The translations under genes were made by a program, and so were the position numbers. A stretch of 64,000 bases of DNA, taken from assembly GCF_026241895.1 (NCBI RefSeq), contig NZ_JAPJIV010000012.1, positions 62,001-126,000 of the forward strand. The letters are read 5' to 3'. Below the pieces are notes generated by a model. It saw nothing but the letters and a program-made list of their open reading frames with translations, was not told where the DNA came from and searched no databases. The stretch is from Pseudomonas sp. RIT-562. GTDB taxonomy: Bacteria; Pseudomonadota; Gammaproteobacteria; Pseudomonadales; Pseudomonadaceae. The stretch's first letter is position 1, and every line of letters starts with the position of its first letter. Of this stretch, positions 51,926 to 59,850 are shown piece after piece.

Positions 51926-51991
51926 CCTCCACTGTTTGCCTCCACAGCATTGCCCCACAAGAAATGCCGCACCTGATATGTCGAGGTACAC

Positions 51992-52759
51992 ATGAACAGA
52001 TTCCACGAAAAAATCGCCCTGATCACCGGCGCCGCCCAAGGCATCGGCCGGCGTGTCGCTGAACGCATGGCGGCCGAAGGCGCGCGCTTGATCCTGGTCG
52101 ACCGCTCCGAGCTGGTGTTCGAGCTGCAACAGCAACTGGGCCAGGACAGCTTCGCGCTGACCGCCGATCTCGAGCAATACAGCGAATGCGAGCGTGTGAT
52201 GCAGGCCGCCGTCGGGCATTTCGGTCGCCTCGACATCCTGATCAACAACGTCGGCGGCACCATCTGGGCCAAGCCGTTCGAGCACTACGAAGCATCCCAG
52301 ATCGAGGCCGAAGTCCGGCGCTCGCTGTTCCCGACAATGTGGTGCTGCCATGCCGCACTGCCGTTCATGCTGGAGCAGGGCAGCGGCGCGATCGTCAATG
52401 TCTCCTCGATCGCCACCCGCAGCATCAACCGCGTGCCCTATGGTGCGGCGAAGGGTGGGGTCAACGCCCTGACCGCGTGCCTGGCATTTGAAACCGCCGG
52501 GCGCGGCGTGCGGGTCAATGCCACCGCACCTGGCGGCACCGACGCGCCGCCACGGGTGATCCCGCGCAACAGCGCCGAACAGAGTGCAGAAGAGAAGGTG
52601 TGGTATCAGCAGATCGTCGACCAGACGCTCGACAGCAGCTTGATGAAGCGTTATGGCACGCTCGATGAGCAGGCTGGCGCCATTCTGTTTTTGGCCAGCG
52701 ACGAGGCGTCCTACATAACCGGCATGATCATGCCAGTCGGTGGGGGCGACCAGGGCTGA
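51992..52759 (+). CDS. benD: benzoate cis-diol dehydrogenase (1,6-dihydroxycyclohexa-2,4-diene-1-carboxylate)
   Basis: A 255-residue classical SDR. Cofactor loop TGAAQGIG (residues 12-19), NNVGG (85-89), and Ser138/139, Tyr150 and Lys154 (VPYGAAKGG). The strongly conserved LINNVGGTIWAKPFEHYE and ending IMPVGGGDQG are those of BenD. It oxidises the BenABC product to catechol, linking ben to cat. 213 bp separate it from benC, including the REP pair. Confidence 0.94.
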   Translation: MNRFHEKIALITGAAQGIGRRVAERMAAEGARLILVDRSELVFELQQQLGQDSFALTADLEQYSECERVMQAAVGHFGRLDILINNVGGTIWAKPFEHYEASQIEAEVRRSLFPTMWCCHAALPFMLEQGSGAIVNVSSIATRSINRVPYGAAKGGVNALTACLAFETAGRGVRVNATAPGGTDAPPRVIPRNSAEQSAEEKVWYQQIVDQTLDSSLMKRYGTLDEQAGAILFLASDEASYITGMIMPVGGGDQG

Positions 52760-52764
52760 TCAAG

Positions 52765-53127
52765 CTACAGGCGCCGCTGGAAAGCCTTGACGATCCGCAG
52801 CGTGGCTTCGTTGGTACTGAGGTTGTGCACCGAGTTCAGCGGATGCCATACGCAGTCGACTATTTCATTGGTGGGCCGCGCGAGCTCGTAATCCACCACT
52901 GATGCTTCGTACACGTGGTGGCAGGTATCGCCGGATTCCAGCGCCATCAGGTAGAGAAGCCCGTCGACCCCCAGGCTGGTTTCCTCCCGCAGCTCACGTT
53001 CGGCCGCGTCGGCAATGGTCTCGCCCGGCTCGACCTTGCCTCCGGGCAGCGTCCAGCGGCATCCATACTTGCGTACCAGAAGTATGTGGCGATCCTGCTC
53101 GCAGATGACGGTTGCGCGTACTTTCAT
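52765..53127 (-). CDS. Nudix hydrolase
   Basis: A 120-residue Nudix protein with a complete box GGKVEPGETIADAAERELRE followed by ETSL; the usual Gly of the last position is Ser. Starts MKVRATVICEQDRHILLVRK. Converges on benD with 5 bp between the stops. Substrate unknown. Confidence 0.9.
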   Translation of the reverse strand: MKVRATVICEQDRHILLVRKYGCRWTLPGGKVEPGETIADAAERELREETSLGVDGLLYLMALESGDTCHHVYEASVVDYELARPTNEIVDCVWHPLNSVHNLSTNEATLRIVKAFQRRL

Positions 53128-53145
53128 GCTCTATCCAAATATTGG

Positions 53146-53174
53146 CTGTCACAATAATGTCATAAAACTGCAAT
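53146..53174 (+). promoter_or_regulatory. Pho-box-like triple repeat
   Basis: CTGTCAC-AATA-ATGTCAT-AAAA-CTGCAAT, three 7-mers at exact 11-bp spacing with A/T-rich spacers, agreeing with the PhoB box (CTGTCAT-N4-CTGTCAT) in the first two. It lies between the Nudix gene and the small-protein gene at 53333, on the strand of the latter, about 160 bp upstream. Confidence 0.5.
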
Positions 53175-53332
53175 ATTAAGACCGTGCAGCTTGCGGGTTT
53201 CAGATGATTGGAGCCTGGGAGGAGGGAGAAAGTGCAATCGCTGGCGTCGCGACGTCTGGTCAGCACCTTTGCGGGTGGCAGGTGTAAGGTAGGCAGGTCA
53301 ATCCTGGATATGAAGCCGCGAAGGAGGTTGTC

Positions 53333-53524
53333 ATGAGTGTACCGATGCTGAACAAAATGCATATGAACGGTTACGACGTACTCAGCGTGAACAATGGTCC
53401 ATGGCGAGTCTGCACCAAAGGCGACCGTCTGGGCGCATTTGCCAGCCGCGAAGAAGCATTGGCCTTTGCGGCCTCGTTGCCCGGCTACCGCGACAGATCG
53501 CCTAAACCTGCAAAGAACCAGTAA
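53333..53524 (+). CDS. small conserved protein (63 aa)
   Basis: Strong GGAGG ribosome site, ATG 53333. The core YDVLSVNNGPWRVCTKGDRL-GAFASREEALAFAASLPGY looks like a strand-turn-strand-helix as in DUF2188-type proteins; compare 17847-18050. Followed by a good terminator. Function unknown. Confidence 0.72.
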   Translation: MSVPMLNKMHMNGYDVLSVNNGPWRVCTKGDRLGAFASREEALAFAASLPGYRDRSPKPAKNQ

Positions 53525-53540
53525 CTTTTTTGCAGTGATT

Positions 53541-53578
53541 AAATGTGGCGAGAGAGCCCGCTCCCTCGCCACATTTTT
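53541..53578. terminator. rho-independent terminator, possibly bidirectional
   Basis: AAATGTGGCGAG / CTCGCCACATTT, a perfect 12-bp stem with a 12-nt loop, followed by TT on the plus strand; the A/T pairs supply the U-tail. It lies between the convergent genes at 53333 and 53581. Confidence 0.8.
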
Positions 53579-53580
53579 CG

Positions 53581-53820
53581 TCAGTGAGCCTGATGGCGCG
53601 TGATCGCCCGGGCCTTCACTTCCCCGGCGTACAGCGCCAAGCGTTCTTCATCCCCCTGCAGTACTTCACACAAGCGCTTGGCCGCCTTGGCGTCGACCTC
53701 ATTGCCTGCCTGCTGTAATTGCTCGGCGATGCGCAAAAGCTCCACCGCCGACCAGCGCAGGTCCGAGGCAACGCCCTGCAAGTCCCGCCGAAGTTGCTGT
53801 TCCGATTCGTTAAGCCACAT
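53581..53820 (-). CDS. small helical protein (79 aa)
   Basis: The ATG at 53820 with AGGAGG 5 nt upstream gives MWLNESEQQLRRDLQGVASD. The protein is nearly all helical with heptad-like hydrophobic spacing (LRRDLQGVASDLRW, AVELLRIAEQLQQAGNEVD) and probably forms a coiled coil. No recognised family. Confidence 0.7.
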   Translation of the reverse strand: MWLNESEQQLRRDLQGVASDLRWSAVELLRIAEQLQQAGNEVDAKAAKRLCEVLQGDEERLALYAGEVKARAITRHQAH

Positions 53821-53984
53821 GCCAACCTCCTGCAATAATTCTCCGTTTCGAAAGACTAGACCGCTCTGGGGAAGGTGTGGGGGCGCTGCGACGAGCTGCC
53901 TTTGGTCGGGAAGGTGGAGGTGAACCCGCCGTAGCGCTGTCGTAGGGGGTAGCGATTTTCCGCTCGGTTCGAGGCCACTTGCAC

Positions 53985-54197
53985 ATGACGACCACCGATG
54001 ATTTCCGGTTCCACGCCCATGAGCTGATCGTTGATCTGGATGCGGCCACCACCGAAATGATGAAGCTCATCTCCTCCCATCAGCTAAGCGGCCCGGAATG
54101 GGAGCGGGTCACTCAATGGCAACACGAGGCCTATGAACGCTGGATGACTTACCTCAATACGCGGACCTATGAGACCCGTGATGACAACCCGCAATGA
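53985..54197 (+). CDS. small helical protein (70 aa)
   Basis: MTTTDDFRFHAHELIVDLDA with two helices and an acidic N terminus. ATG 53985 has GAGG 10 nt upstream (TTG 53979 is an alternative). LSGPEWERVTQWQHEAYERW is characteristic. No family recognised. It is divergent from the gene at 53581 and heads towards the lipoprotein gene. Confidence 0.65.
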   Translation: MTTTDDFRFHAHELIVDLDAATTEMMKLISSHQLSGPEWERVTQWQHEAYERWMTYLNTRTYETRDDNPQ

Positions 54198-54271
54198 AGA
54201 GCTTTCGTGGATCAGATGGATGTCTGCGCCGCCACGCGCTACATTTTCCTTTTTAAGCGAAGGAAAGCCTC

Positions 54272-54607
54272 ATGCGGATGCTCATCGCGGGAATCGTGCT
54301 GGCGTCACTGGCGGGTTGCTCGTTACCCGCTTCCGTTGTGCCGGGTGAACCGAACGTCAGCAAGTACAGCGAGAAGCCACCCAAGGAGTACGCCGCCTGC
54401 GTCTTGCCGTTATGGCAGAAGGAAGTCTCGGCCACCCGCCAGACCTCGATCTCCAATGGCTACCGGATCAACGCCCCGGGAATGATCACGGCAGACGAGA
54501 TCGTTGATATCGTCAAGAACAAGGACGGCAGCCGCGTATCGCTGTATCAGGGGCCACCCTGGGCCAAATCGGGTGCATTGCGCCAAGCCGTGCGCGACTG
54601 CCTGTAA
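54272..54607 (+). CDS. small lipoprotein (111 aa)
   Basis: MRMLIAGIVLASLAGC is a type II signal with lipobox LAGC (Cys16). The mature part (YAACVLPLWQKEVSATRQTS, ISNGYRINAPGMITADEIVD, VRDC near the end) includes two more cysteines that could form a disulfide. No recognised family; it could be a phage-lysis-like or envelope protein. Confidence 0.75.
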   Translation: MRMLIAGIVLASLAGCSLPASVVPGEPNVSKYSEKPPKEYAACVLPLWQKEVSATRQTSISNGYRINAPGMITADEIVDIVKNKDGSRVSLYQGPPWAKSGALRQAVRDCL

Positions 54608-54697
54608 CCTTCAGCCGCGCCTCTATTCAAGCGCTGATGTCGGTCAACGGGATGCCTTGAGGACTGGCGCTTTTCTTTCCTCGCCGGTCATTGATCC

Positions 54698-55309
54698 AGG
54701 AGACTGGCTTGCCAGCGATGGCGTCCACGACATCGCCATCGCCGGCAAGCCGGGCTCCTACGGGTTTGTGCCGAACCCAAATCCCGCGTCCACCGCCAAT
54801 CACCTGTAGGAGCCTGGCTTGCCAGCGATGACGTCCACGAAATCGCCATCGCCGGCAAGCCGGGCTCCTACGGGTTTGTGCCGAACCCAAATCCCGCGTC
54901 CACCGCCAATCACCTGTAGGAGCCTAGCTTGCCAGCGATGGCGTCCCCGAAATCGCCATCGCCGGCAAGCCGGGCTCCTACGGATTCACGTCGAACCAAA
55001 ATCCCGCGTACACCCCATCCCATGTAGGAGCCTGGCTTGCCAGCGATGGCGTCCCCGAAATCGCCATCGCCGGCAAGCCGGGCTCCTACGGATTTGCGCC
55101 AATCCCAAATCCCGCATCCACCGCCAATCACCTGTAGGAGCCTGGCTTGCCAGCGATGGCGTCCCCGAAATCGCCATCGCCGGCAAGCCGAGCTCCTACG
55201 GATGTGTGCCGAACCCAAATCCCGCGCCCACCGCCAATCACCTGTAGGAGCCTGGCTCGCCAGCGATGACGTCCACCAAATCGCCATCGCCGGCAAGCCG
55301 GGCTCCTAC
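54698..55309. repeat. REP tandem array, six units, about 109-bp period
   Basis: Units 54698-54761, 54806-54871, 54916-54981, 55024-55089, 55134-55199 and 55244-55309, each GTAGGAGCCTGGCTTGCCAG ... GGCAAGCCGGGCTCCTAC. Spacers are of one family (GGTTTGTGCCGAACCCAAAT...CCGCCAATCACC), with two variants. The array ends 107 bp before the RAYT start codon. First unit lacks the opening GTAG. Confidence 0.95.
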
Positions 55310-55416
55310 AGGACCATCGCGCGCCTGCAGACACATCCAGAACTCAAACCTGGCGACACTCCCCATTAATCAGCTCTAGGCTTGTGTGGTCTGCAAAAAC
55401 ACAGGAGGGCAATGGA

Positions 55417-55878
55417 ATGCCTGATCTTCCCCATGCTAATCGCCTACGCGCCGGCCGCTTCTCTCAAGCGGGCCAAATCTACCTGTTGACCGCTGTCGTC
55501 CAACACCGCGAACGCTTGTTCAATGACTGGCGAACCGGACGCTTGCTAGTGCGAGAATTCCAACGGGCACACGCGGATGAACTGATCGAGTCACTGACTT
55601 TCGTGGTAATGCCCGATCATTTTCATTGGCTGGTCGAATTGAAAAACAGTACGTTGCCAGCGGTAATGCGAATCACGAGATCCCGCAGCGCTCGAACGAT
55701 CAATGCTCACCTGGGGCGTACCGGACGCCTGTGGCAAAAAGGCTTCTACGACCGAGCTATTCGCAGCGAAGAGGATTTGCTGGCGGTCGCGCGTTACGTG
55801 ATCGCCAATCCGTTACGTGCAGGCCTTGTCAGGCGTGTGCACGACTACCCGTTGTGGGATGCCAAATGGCTGGAGTAG
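55417..55878 (+). CDS. REP-associated tyrosine transposase (RAYT, TnpA_REP)
   Basis: A 153-residue Y1/HUH-type nuclease. The HUH motif is His68-Phe69-His70 (VVMPDHFHWLVE) and the catalytic tyrosine is Tyr127 in ARYVIANPLRAGL. Length and RLWQKGFYDRAIRSEEDL are typical of RAYTs. Ribosome site AGGAGGG before ATG 55417. RAYTs act on REP palindromes and are thought to spread them. It lies between a six-unit REP array and further REP sequence, and appears intact. Confidence 0.94.
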   Translation: MPDLPHANRLRAGRFSQAGQIYLLTAVVQHRERLFNDWRTGRLLVREFQRAHADELIESLTFVVMPDHFHWLVELKNSTLPAVMRITRSRSARTINAHLGRTGRLWQKGFYDRAIRSEEDLLAVARYVIANPLRAGLVRRVHDYPLWDAKWLE

Positions 55879-55909
55879 CAATATCCGAGTGATGGCTCGA
55901 CACAAATCC

Positions 55910-56045
55910 GTAGGAGCCCGGCTTGCCGGCGATGGCGATCTTGCGGACGTCATCGCTGGCAAGCCAGGCTCCTACAGTGATTCGGGTGTACGCGGGGTTG
56001 GGTTCGACGTGAATCCGTAGGAGCCAGGCTTGCCAGCGATGGCGT
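55910..56045. repeat. REP unit plus truncated second unit
   Basis: 55910-55975 is a full hairpin unit (GTAGGAGCCCGGCTTGCCGG...), then a spacer and a truncated second unit from 56017. It begins 31 bp after the RAYT stop. Orientation is opposite to that of the array upstream of the gene. Confidence 0.9.
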
Positions 56046-56057
56046 TGGCGAATTCGC

Positions 56058-57143
56058 CTACGCCACCCGCGTCTTGCGCCGTTGCGCTTCTTCGCGCACT
56101 GCCGGGATGATCCAGCGTCCGTAATCCACGGTGTCGTACAACGGGTCGTAACCGCGATTGAGGAAGGTGGTTACGCCCAGGTCGACATAGTCGAGTAACG
56201 CCTGGGCCACGGTTTCCGGAGTGCCGACCAGGGCGGTGGTGTCGCCGTAGGCGCCGACGGCGGTGGCGGTGGGCATCCACAGGGCACGGTCGTGGCGGTC
56301 GCCCAGGGCCGCTGCCGCGAGCAGGCGTTCGGAGCCGGTGCCCTTGATGCGTTTTTGCCAGGGACTGCCGGCGGCGAACTGCGGGTTGGCCTTGATCTGC
56401 TGCAAAATCTGCTCCGCGCGCTGCCACGCCAGCTCTTCGGTAGGCCCCAGAATCAGGCGCACGGACAAGCTCACCCGTGGCGCCTCCACACCTGCCGCGC
56501 TGGCCGCCGCGCGCAGCTTGGCTATCTGTTCGGCCACGCCGCTCAACGGTTCACCCCACAACGCATACAGGTCCGCGTGTTTCACCGCGATCTGGTAAGC
56601 GATATCCGAAGACCCGCCGAACGAAATCGGAATGTGCGGCTGCTGCAGCGGCTTGACCGGGGAAAAGGCGCCCTTGATGTTGAAATACTGCCCTTCAAAA
56701 TCGAAAGGTTCTTCGGCCGTCCAAGTACGCCGGACAATCTCCAGATACTCGTCGGTGCGTTTATAGCGCTCGGTCTTGTCCAGCAGGAAATCGCCCTCCT
56801 GGGGCTCGGCGGTAATCCCGGTAATGGCATGCAGGCGGATCCGCCCGCCACCGGTAGTGTGGTCGAGTGTCGCGAAGCTGCGAGCGGCGACCGTGGGCGC
56901 GGTGAGGCCCGGGCGATGGGCGATCATGAAGCCCAGGCGCTCGGTGTGTGCCGCTGCATAAGCGGCGATCTGCAAACTGTCCGCGCTGCCCGGGCCGCTG
57001 GCGATCAGCACTCGGTCGAAGCCGGCGTGCTCATGGGCACGGGCGTGGTGGCGGATGAAATCCAGATCGAAGTCCGGGCTGCGGATGCCACGGGTCTCGG
57101 ACCACTGGCGGGGGAAAATCATGCCGACAAATTCAATGGACAT
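56058..57143 (-). CDS. LLM-class flavin-dependent monooxygenase (SsuD-like)
   Basis: A 361-residue bacterial luciferase-like TIM barrel. Starts MSIEFVGMIFPRQWSETRGI; FMN-binding features include GFDRVLIASGPGSADSLQIA, FMIAHRPGLTAPTVAARSFA and IPISFGGSSDIAYQIAVKHA. Resembles alkanesulfonate monooxygenases and needs a flavin reductase from elsewhere. Last gene of the minus-strand operon, 33 bp after the TonB receptor gene. Substrate unknown. Confidence 0.88.
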   Translation of the reverse strand: MSIEFVGMIFPRQWSETRGIRSPDFDLDFIRHHARAHEHAGFDRVLIASGPGSADSLQIAAYAAAHTERLGFMIAHRPGLTAPTVAARSFATLDHTTGGGRIRLHAITGITAEPQEGDFLLDKTERYKRTDEYLEIVRRTWTAEEPFDFEGQYFNIKGAFSPVKPLQQPHIPISFGGSSDIAYQIAVKHADLYALWGEPLSGVAEQIAKLRAAASAAGVEAPRVSLSVRLILGPTEELAWQRAEQILQQIKANPQFAAGSPWQKRIKGTGSERLLAAAALGDRHDRALWMPTATAVGAYGDTTALVGTPETVAQALLDYVDLGVTTFLNRGYDPLYDTVDYGRWIIPAVREEAQRRKTRVA

Positions 57144-57176
57144 GGGACGCTCCTGATAGCACTGGATGGCGCGGAA

Positions 57177-59759
57177 TCAAAACTGGTAATCCACCTGGGC
57201 CAGCAACGTGCGGCCAGGCATGGGTTGCAAAAAGGTATTGGTCGAGCCTGCGAGGCCGCTGACGAAGTTCAGCTCATTGGTCAGGTTGAGCACACGCAAG
57301 GTGGTGCTCCACTGCGGCTGGCGGTAGTACACGGCGAGGTCGAGGTTGTATTCGTCCGGGATCTTCACGGTCTTGCTCAGGTTCAAGTACCAGCTGCTGG
57401 TCCACCAGCCGGACAGCTCGGCGCCAAAGCCTGAATCGAAGCGGTAGTCGACATAACCGCTGGCGGTGTACTCGGGGATCTGCACCGCGTCGAAGCGCCC
57501 GGACGGCCGTTGATTGAGGCTGTTGTTGTCACCGAAGACCGTGCCGTTATCGGCGACGAATCCGGCCGAGGCGAACCCTGATTGAGAGGCGAACTCGTTG
57601 TAGGCGCTGAGTTTCGACAGGTTCAAGCCACTGCGCAGGTGGTCGTCCGGCTGATAACGAATGGTCGACTCGATGCCCTTGATCACCAGTCGGGCAATGT
57701 TGTTGTTGCTGTCGGGCGACTGATCCCGCGCCTGCTTGAACGCGGCCAGGGTCATGAACAGTTCATCGGGCAGCGCTTCGACTTTCAATCCGACTTCGTG
57801 CAACACGCTCAGACTCTGGAAGGCCAGCGGGTTGAGCTGATTGGCCCCGGCGCCGCTTCCCCAGCCGAGGCCGTTGGAGAAGAACCCGGTGTTGACGGCC
57901 AGCGAGCGATCGAAGGTGTAATACAGCGTGCTGTTGTCGGTCGGTTTGACGTACGGGCTGACCTGGACCGCGAACAGCCGATAGTTGTCGCTGTCCTTGC
58001 GGCGGTTGCCGCCGGCGAGCACGAACGGGTTGTCGATCTCGGCATCGATCCAGCTGCGGCTGGCCCCGATATTCAGGCCGGCACGGTCACCGAAACGCAG
58101 GTTGTGCTGGGTGAACAGGGTGCTGGTGGTCCAAGTGCTTTCGGCGGTGTAGGGCGCGACCGATTCGGCATACAGCCCATGGCCGGCCGGGTACATGGCG
58201 GGCAGGTTCAGCCAGCCGTAGTAGTTGGAAAACTGCGCCACCCCGGGTTGGCCGATCCAGGCACCGTTGCCTCCGGCCGGATTGGAGCCGGTCAGGCCCA
58301 GCAGGTCGCCGGGGTTTTTGCCCGAAGGGTCGAGGGTGAGGTCGTAGGCATTGATGGTCGAGCCGAAGTTGTTGTTGGCGGCAATGGACTGGTTGAATTC
58401 ACGCCGGTATATCAAACCGGTGTTGCTGTCGTCACGCAGGGTCAGGCCGCCGAGTTGCACATCGTTGCGCGAGCGAAACTCGAAGCGGTTATCGAACAGA
58501 TTGTCCTTGGATTGCACTTGAAAAGAACCGACAGCGTCGGTCATATCCCGGGAGCGCTGGTAGAACGTACTGTTGGCCAGGGTGATGCTTGGCGTGAGGT
58601 CTGCTTCGACCTTCAGTTGAGTAGTGAAGCGCCGCGAACTGTTTTCGTCTTCGTCGCGCTGGCCGGTCTGTGACGACAGGTGGGTCAGGCCATTGCCGGC
58701 CAGCGAAGGGTCATAGACCCAACCGCGCAAACTGCCGGGGTTGGCCTGGGTGTTGGGCGAGGCATTTTGGAAACTGCCATCGACGACTGCATATTGGCCC
58801 TGGGCATTGCGCTGGCGCTGCACCCAACCGACGGTCTGGGCGTCGGCCGCGCCAGAGGCCAGCACCGGTGACCACAGCGTATTACCGTTCTGGATAATCG
58901 GCGTCGCGCGCCCGGCGTAGTATTTGCCGTGGTCCACCAACTCCTGGTTCGCGCGGTTCCAGCCGTGGGTGATGTTGTAGTCGTAGTAATCGTCGTAGCT
59001 GGCATTCCAGTCGACCCGGACATTGTCATTGCGCCAGGCGAGCGCGCCATAAAACGCATCGAAATTGTTGTCGACGTTGTCGTAGAAATCTTCCTGACGC
59101 TGTTTGGTGATGCTAATTCGATAAGCGAGGTTGTCGCTCAGCGGCCCGGTATTGTCGACGCTGAATTTATTCGAGTCGCGCGATTCGCCATCCGGGACCC
59201 AGGCACCGAGCTCACCGCTGAGGCGGGTCTTGAACTCACTGAAATTGGGTTTTTTGCTCAGGTAATTGACGTAGCCGCCACTGCCCGACACGGAACCGTA
59301 AGTCACCGATGAAGGGCCGGCAACGATGTCGGCGCCTTCGTAGGCGTTGAAGTTGGCCGGGTGGCGCACGCCATAGGCGCGTTGCCCGTCCTGGAAGACT
59401 TCGGAGCCCTGGGCTCGGAACTGCGGGGCGATACCGGCGTTCTGACCACCGCCGCGCGTAATGCCGGGGGCGTATTTGACCAGGTCGTCGGCGCTGCGTA
59501 TCGGGTCGTTGGCCAGTTGTTCGGAGTTGATCTGGGTGACGGATCGCGGAGTGTCGATGATCTTGGTTTCGGTGCCGCCGTAGACCGAAGTCGAGGGGCG
59601 GGTGGGCAGCGCATCATCTTCCGAGTCGCTGGCGCTGGCCTGGACGGTGACGGTTTGCAGCTGGGTATCGGCGGCGAAGCTCGGCATCGACAGCGTCGAC
59701 ATCACCGCCACGGCCAGGGCAGAGCGTTTTACGGGCAAACGAAAGGCGATAGAGGGCAT
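57177..59759 (-). CDS. TonB-dependent outer-membrane receptor
   Basis: An 860-residue receptor with signal peptide MPSIAFRLPVKRSALAVAVM...SFA, an N-terminal plug (TKIIDTPRSVTQINSEQLAN, region to about residue 180) and a 22-strand barrel ending in VDYQF. Annotation by similarity would say siderophore receptor, but no Fur box is evident in the 91-bp gap upstream. Context (LLM oxygenases, solute-binding protein) suggests import of an organic, perhaps sulfur-containing, substrate. Confidence 0.9.
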   Translation of the reverse strand: MPSIAFRLPVKRSALAVAVMSTLSMPSFAADTQLQTVTVQASASDSEDDALPTRPSTSVYGGTETKIIDTPRSVTQINSEQLANDPIRSADDLVKYAPGITRGGGQNAGIAPQFRAQGSEVFQDGQRAYGVRHPANFNAYEGADIVAGPSSVTYGSVSGSGGYVNYLSKKPNFSEFKTRLSGELGAWVPDGESRDSNKFSVDNTGPLSDNLAYRISITKQRQEDFYDNVDNNFDAFYGALAWRNDNVRVDWNASYDDYYDYNITHGWNRANQELVDHGKYYAGRATPIIQNGNTLWSPVLASGAADAQTVGWVQRQRNAQGQYAVVDGSFQNASPNTQANPGSLRGWVYDPSLAGNGLTHLSSQTGQRDEDENSSRRFTTQLKVEADLTPSITLANSTFYQRSRDMTDAVGSFQVQSKDNLFDNRFEFRSRNDVQLGGLTLRDDSNTGLIYRREFNQSIAANNNFGSTINAYDLTLDPSGKNPGDLLGLTGSNPAGGNGAWIGQPGVAQFSNYYGWLNLPAMYPAGHGLYAESVAPYTAESTWTTSTLFTQHNLRFGDRAGLNIGASRSWIDAEIDNPFVLAGGNRRKDSDNYRLFAVQVSPYVKPTDNSTLYYTFDRSLAVNTGFFSNGLGWGSGAGANQLNPLAFQSLSVLHEVGLKVEALPDELFMTLAAFKQARDQSPDSNNNIARLVIKGIESTIRYQPDDHLRSGLNLSKLSAYNEFASQSGFASAGFVADNGTVFGDNNSLNQRPSGRFDAVQIPEYTASGYVDYRFDSGFGAELSGWWTSSWYLNLSKTVKIPDEYNLDLAVYYRQPQWSTTLRVLNLTNELNFVSGLAGSTNTFLQPMPGRTLLAQVDYQF

Positions 59760-59850
59760 GGCAAATGAGCCTCGCAAAAAATTAATCAATGGTCTGGCTT
59801 GTCGGGCTTCAACTGATGCAACCCCGACCTGTCTCAGCTGGCTTTGGTGA

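Noticed and set aside
33635..55309. CRISPR-like appearance of regularly spaced repeats
   Set aside because: Repeats are 66-bp hairpins and the spacers are almost identical within an array; no cas gene is nearby.
57582..58673. 363-codon ORF on the plus strand
   Set aside because: Antisense of the TonB-dependent receptor.
59760..59850. Fur box upstream of the TonB receptor
   Set aside because: I compared the 91-bp gap with the GATAATGATAATCATTATC pattern and saw no convincing match.
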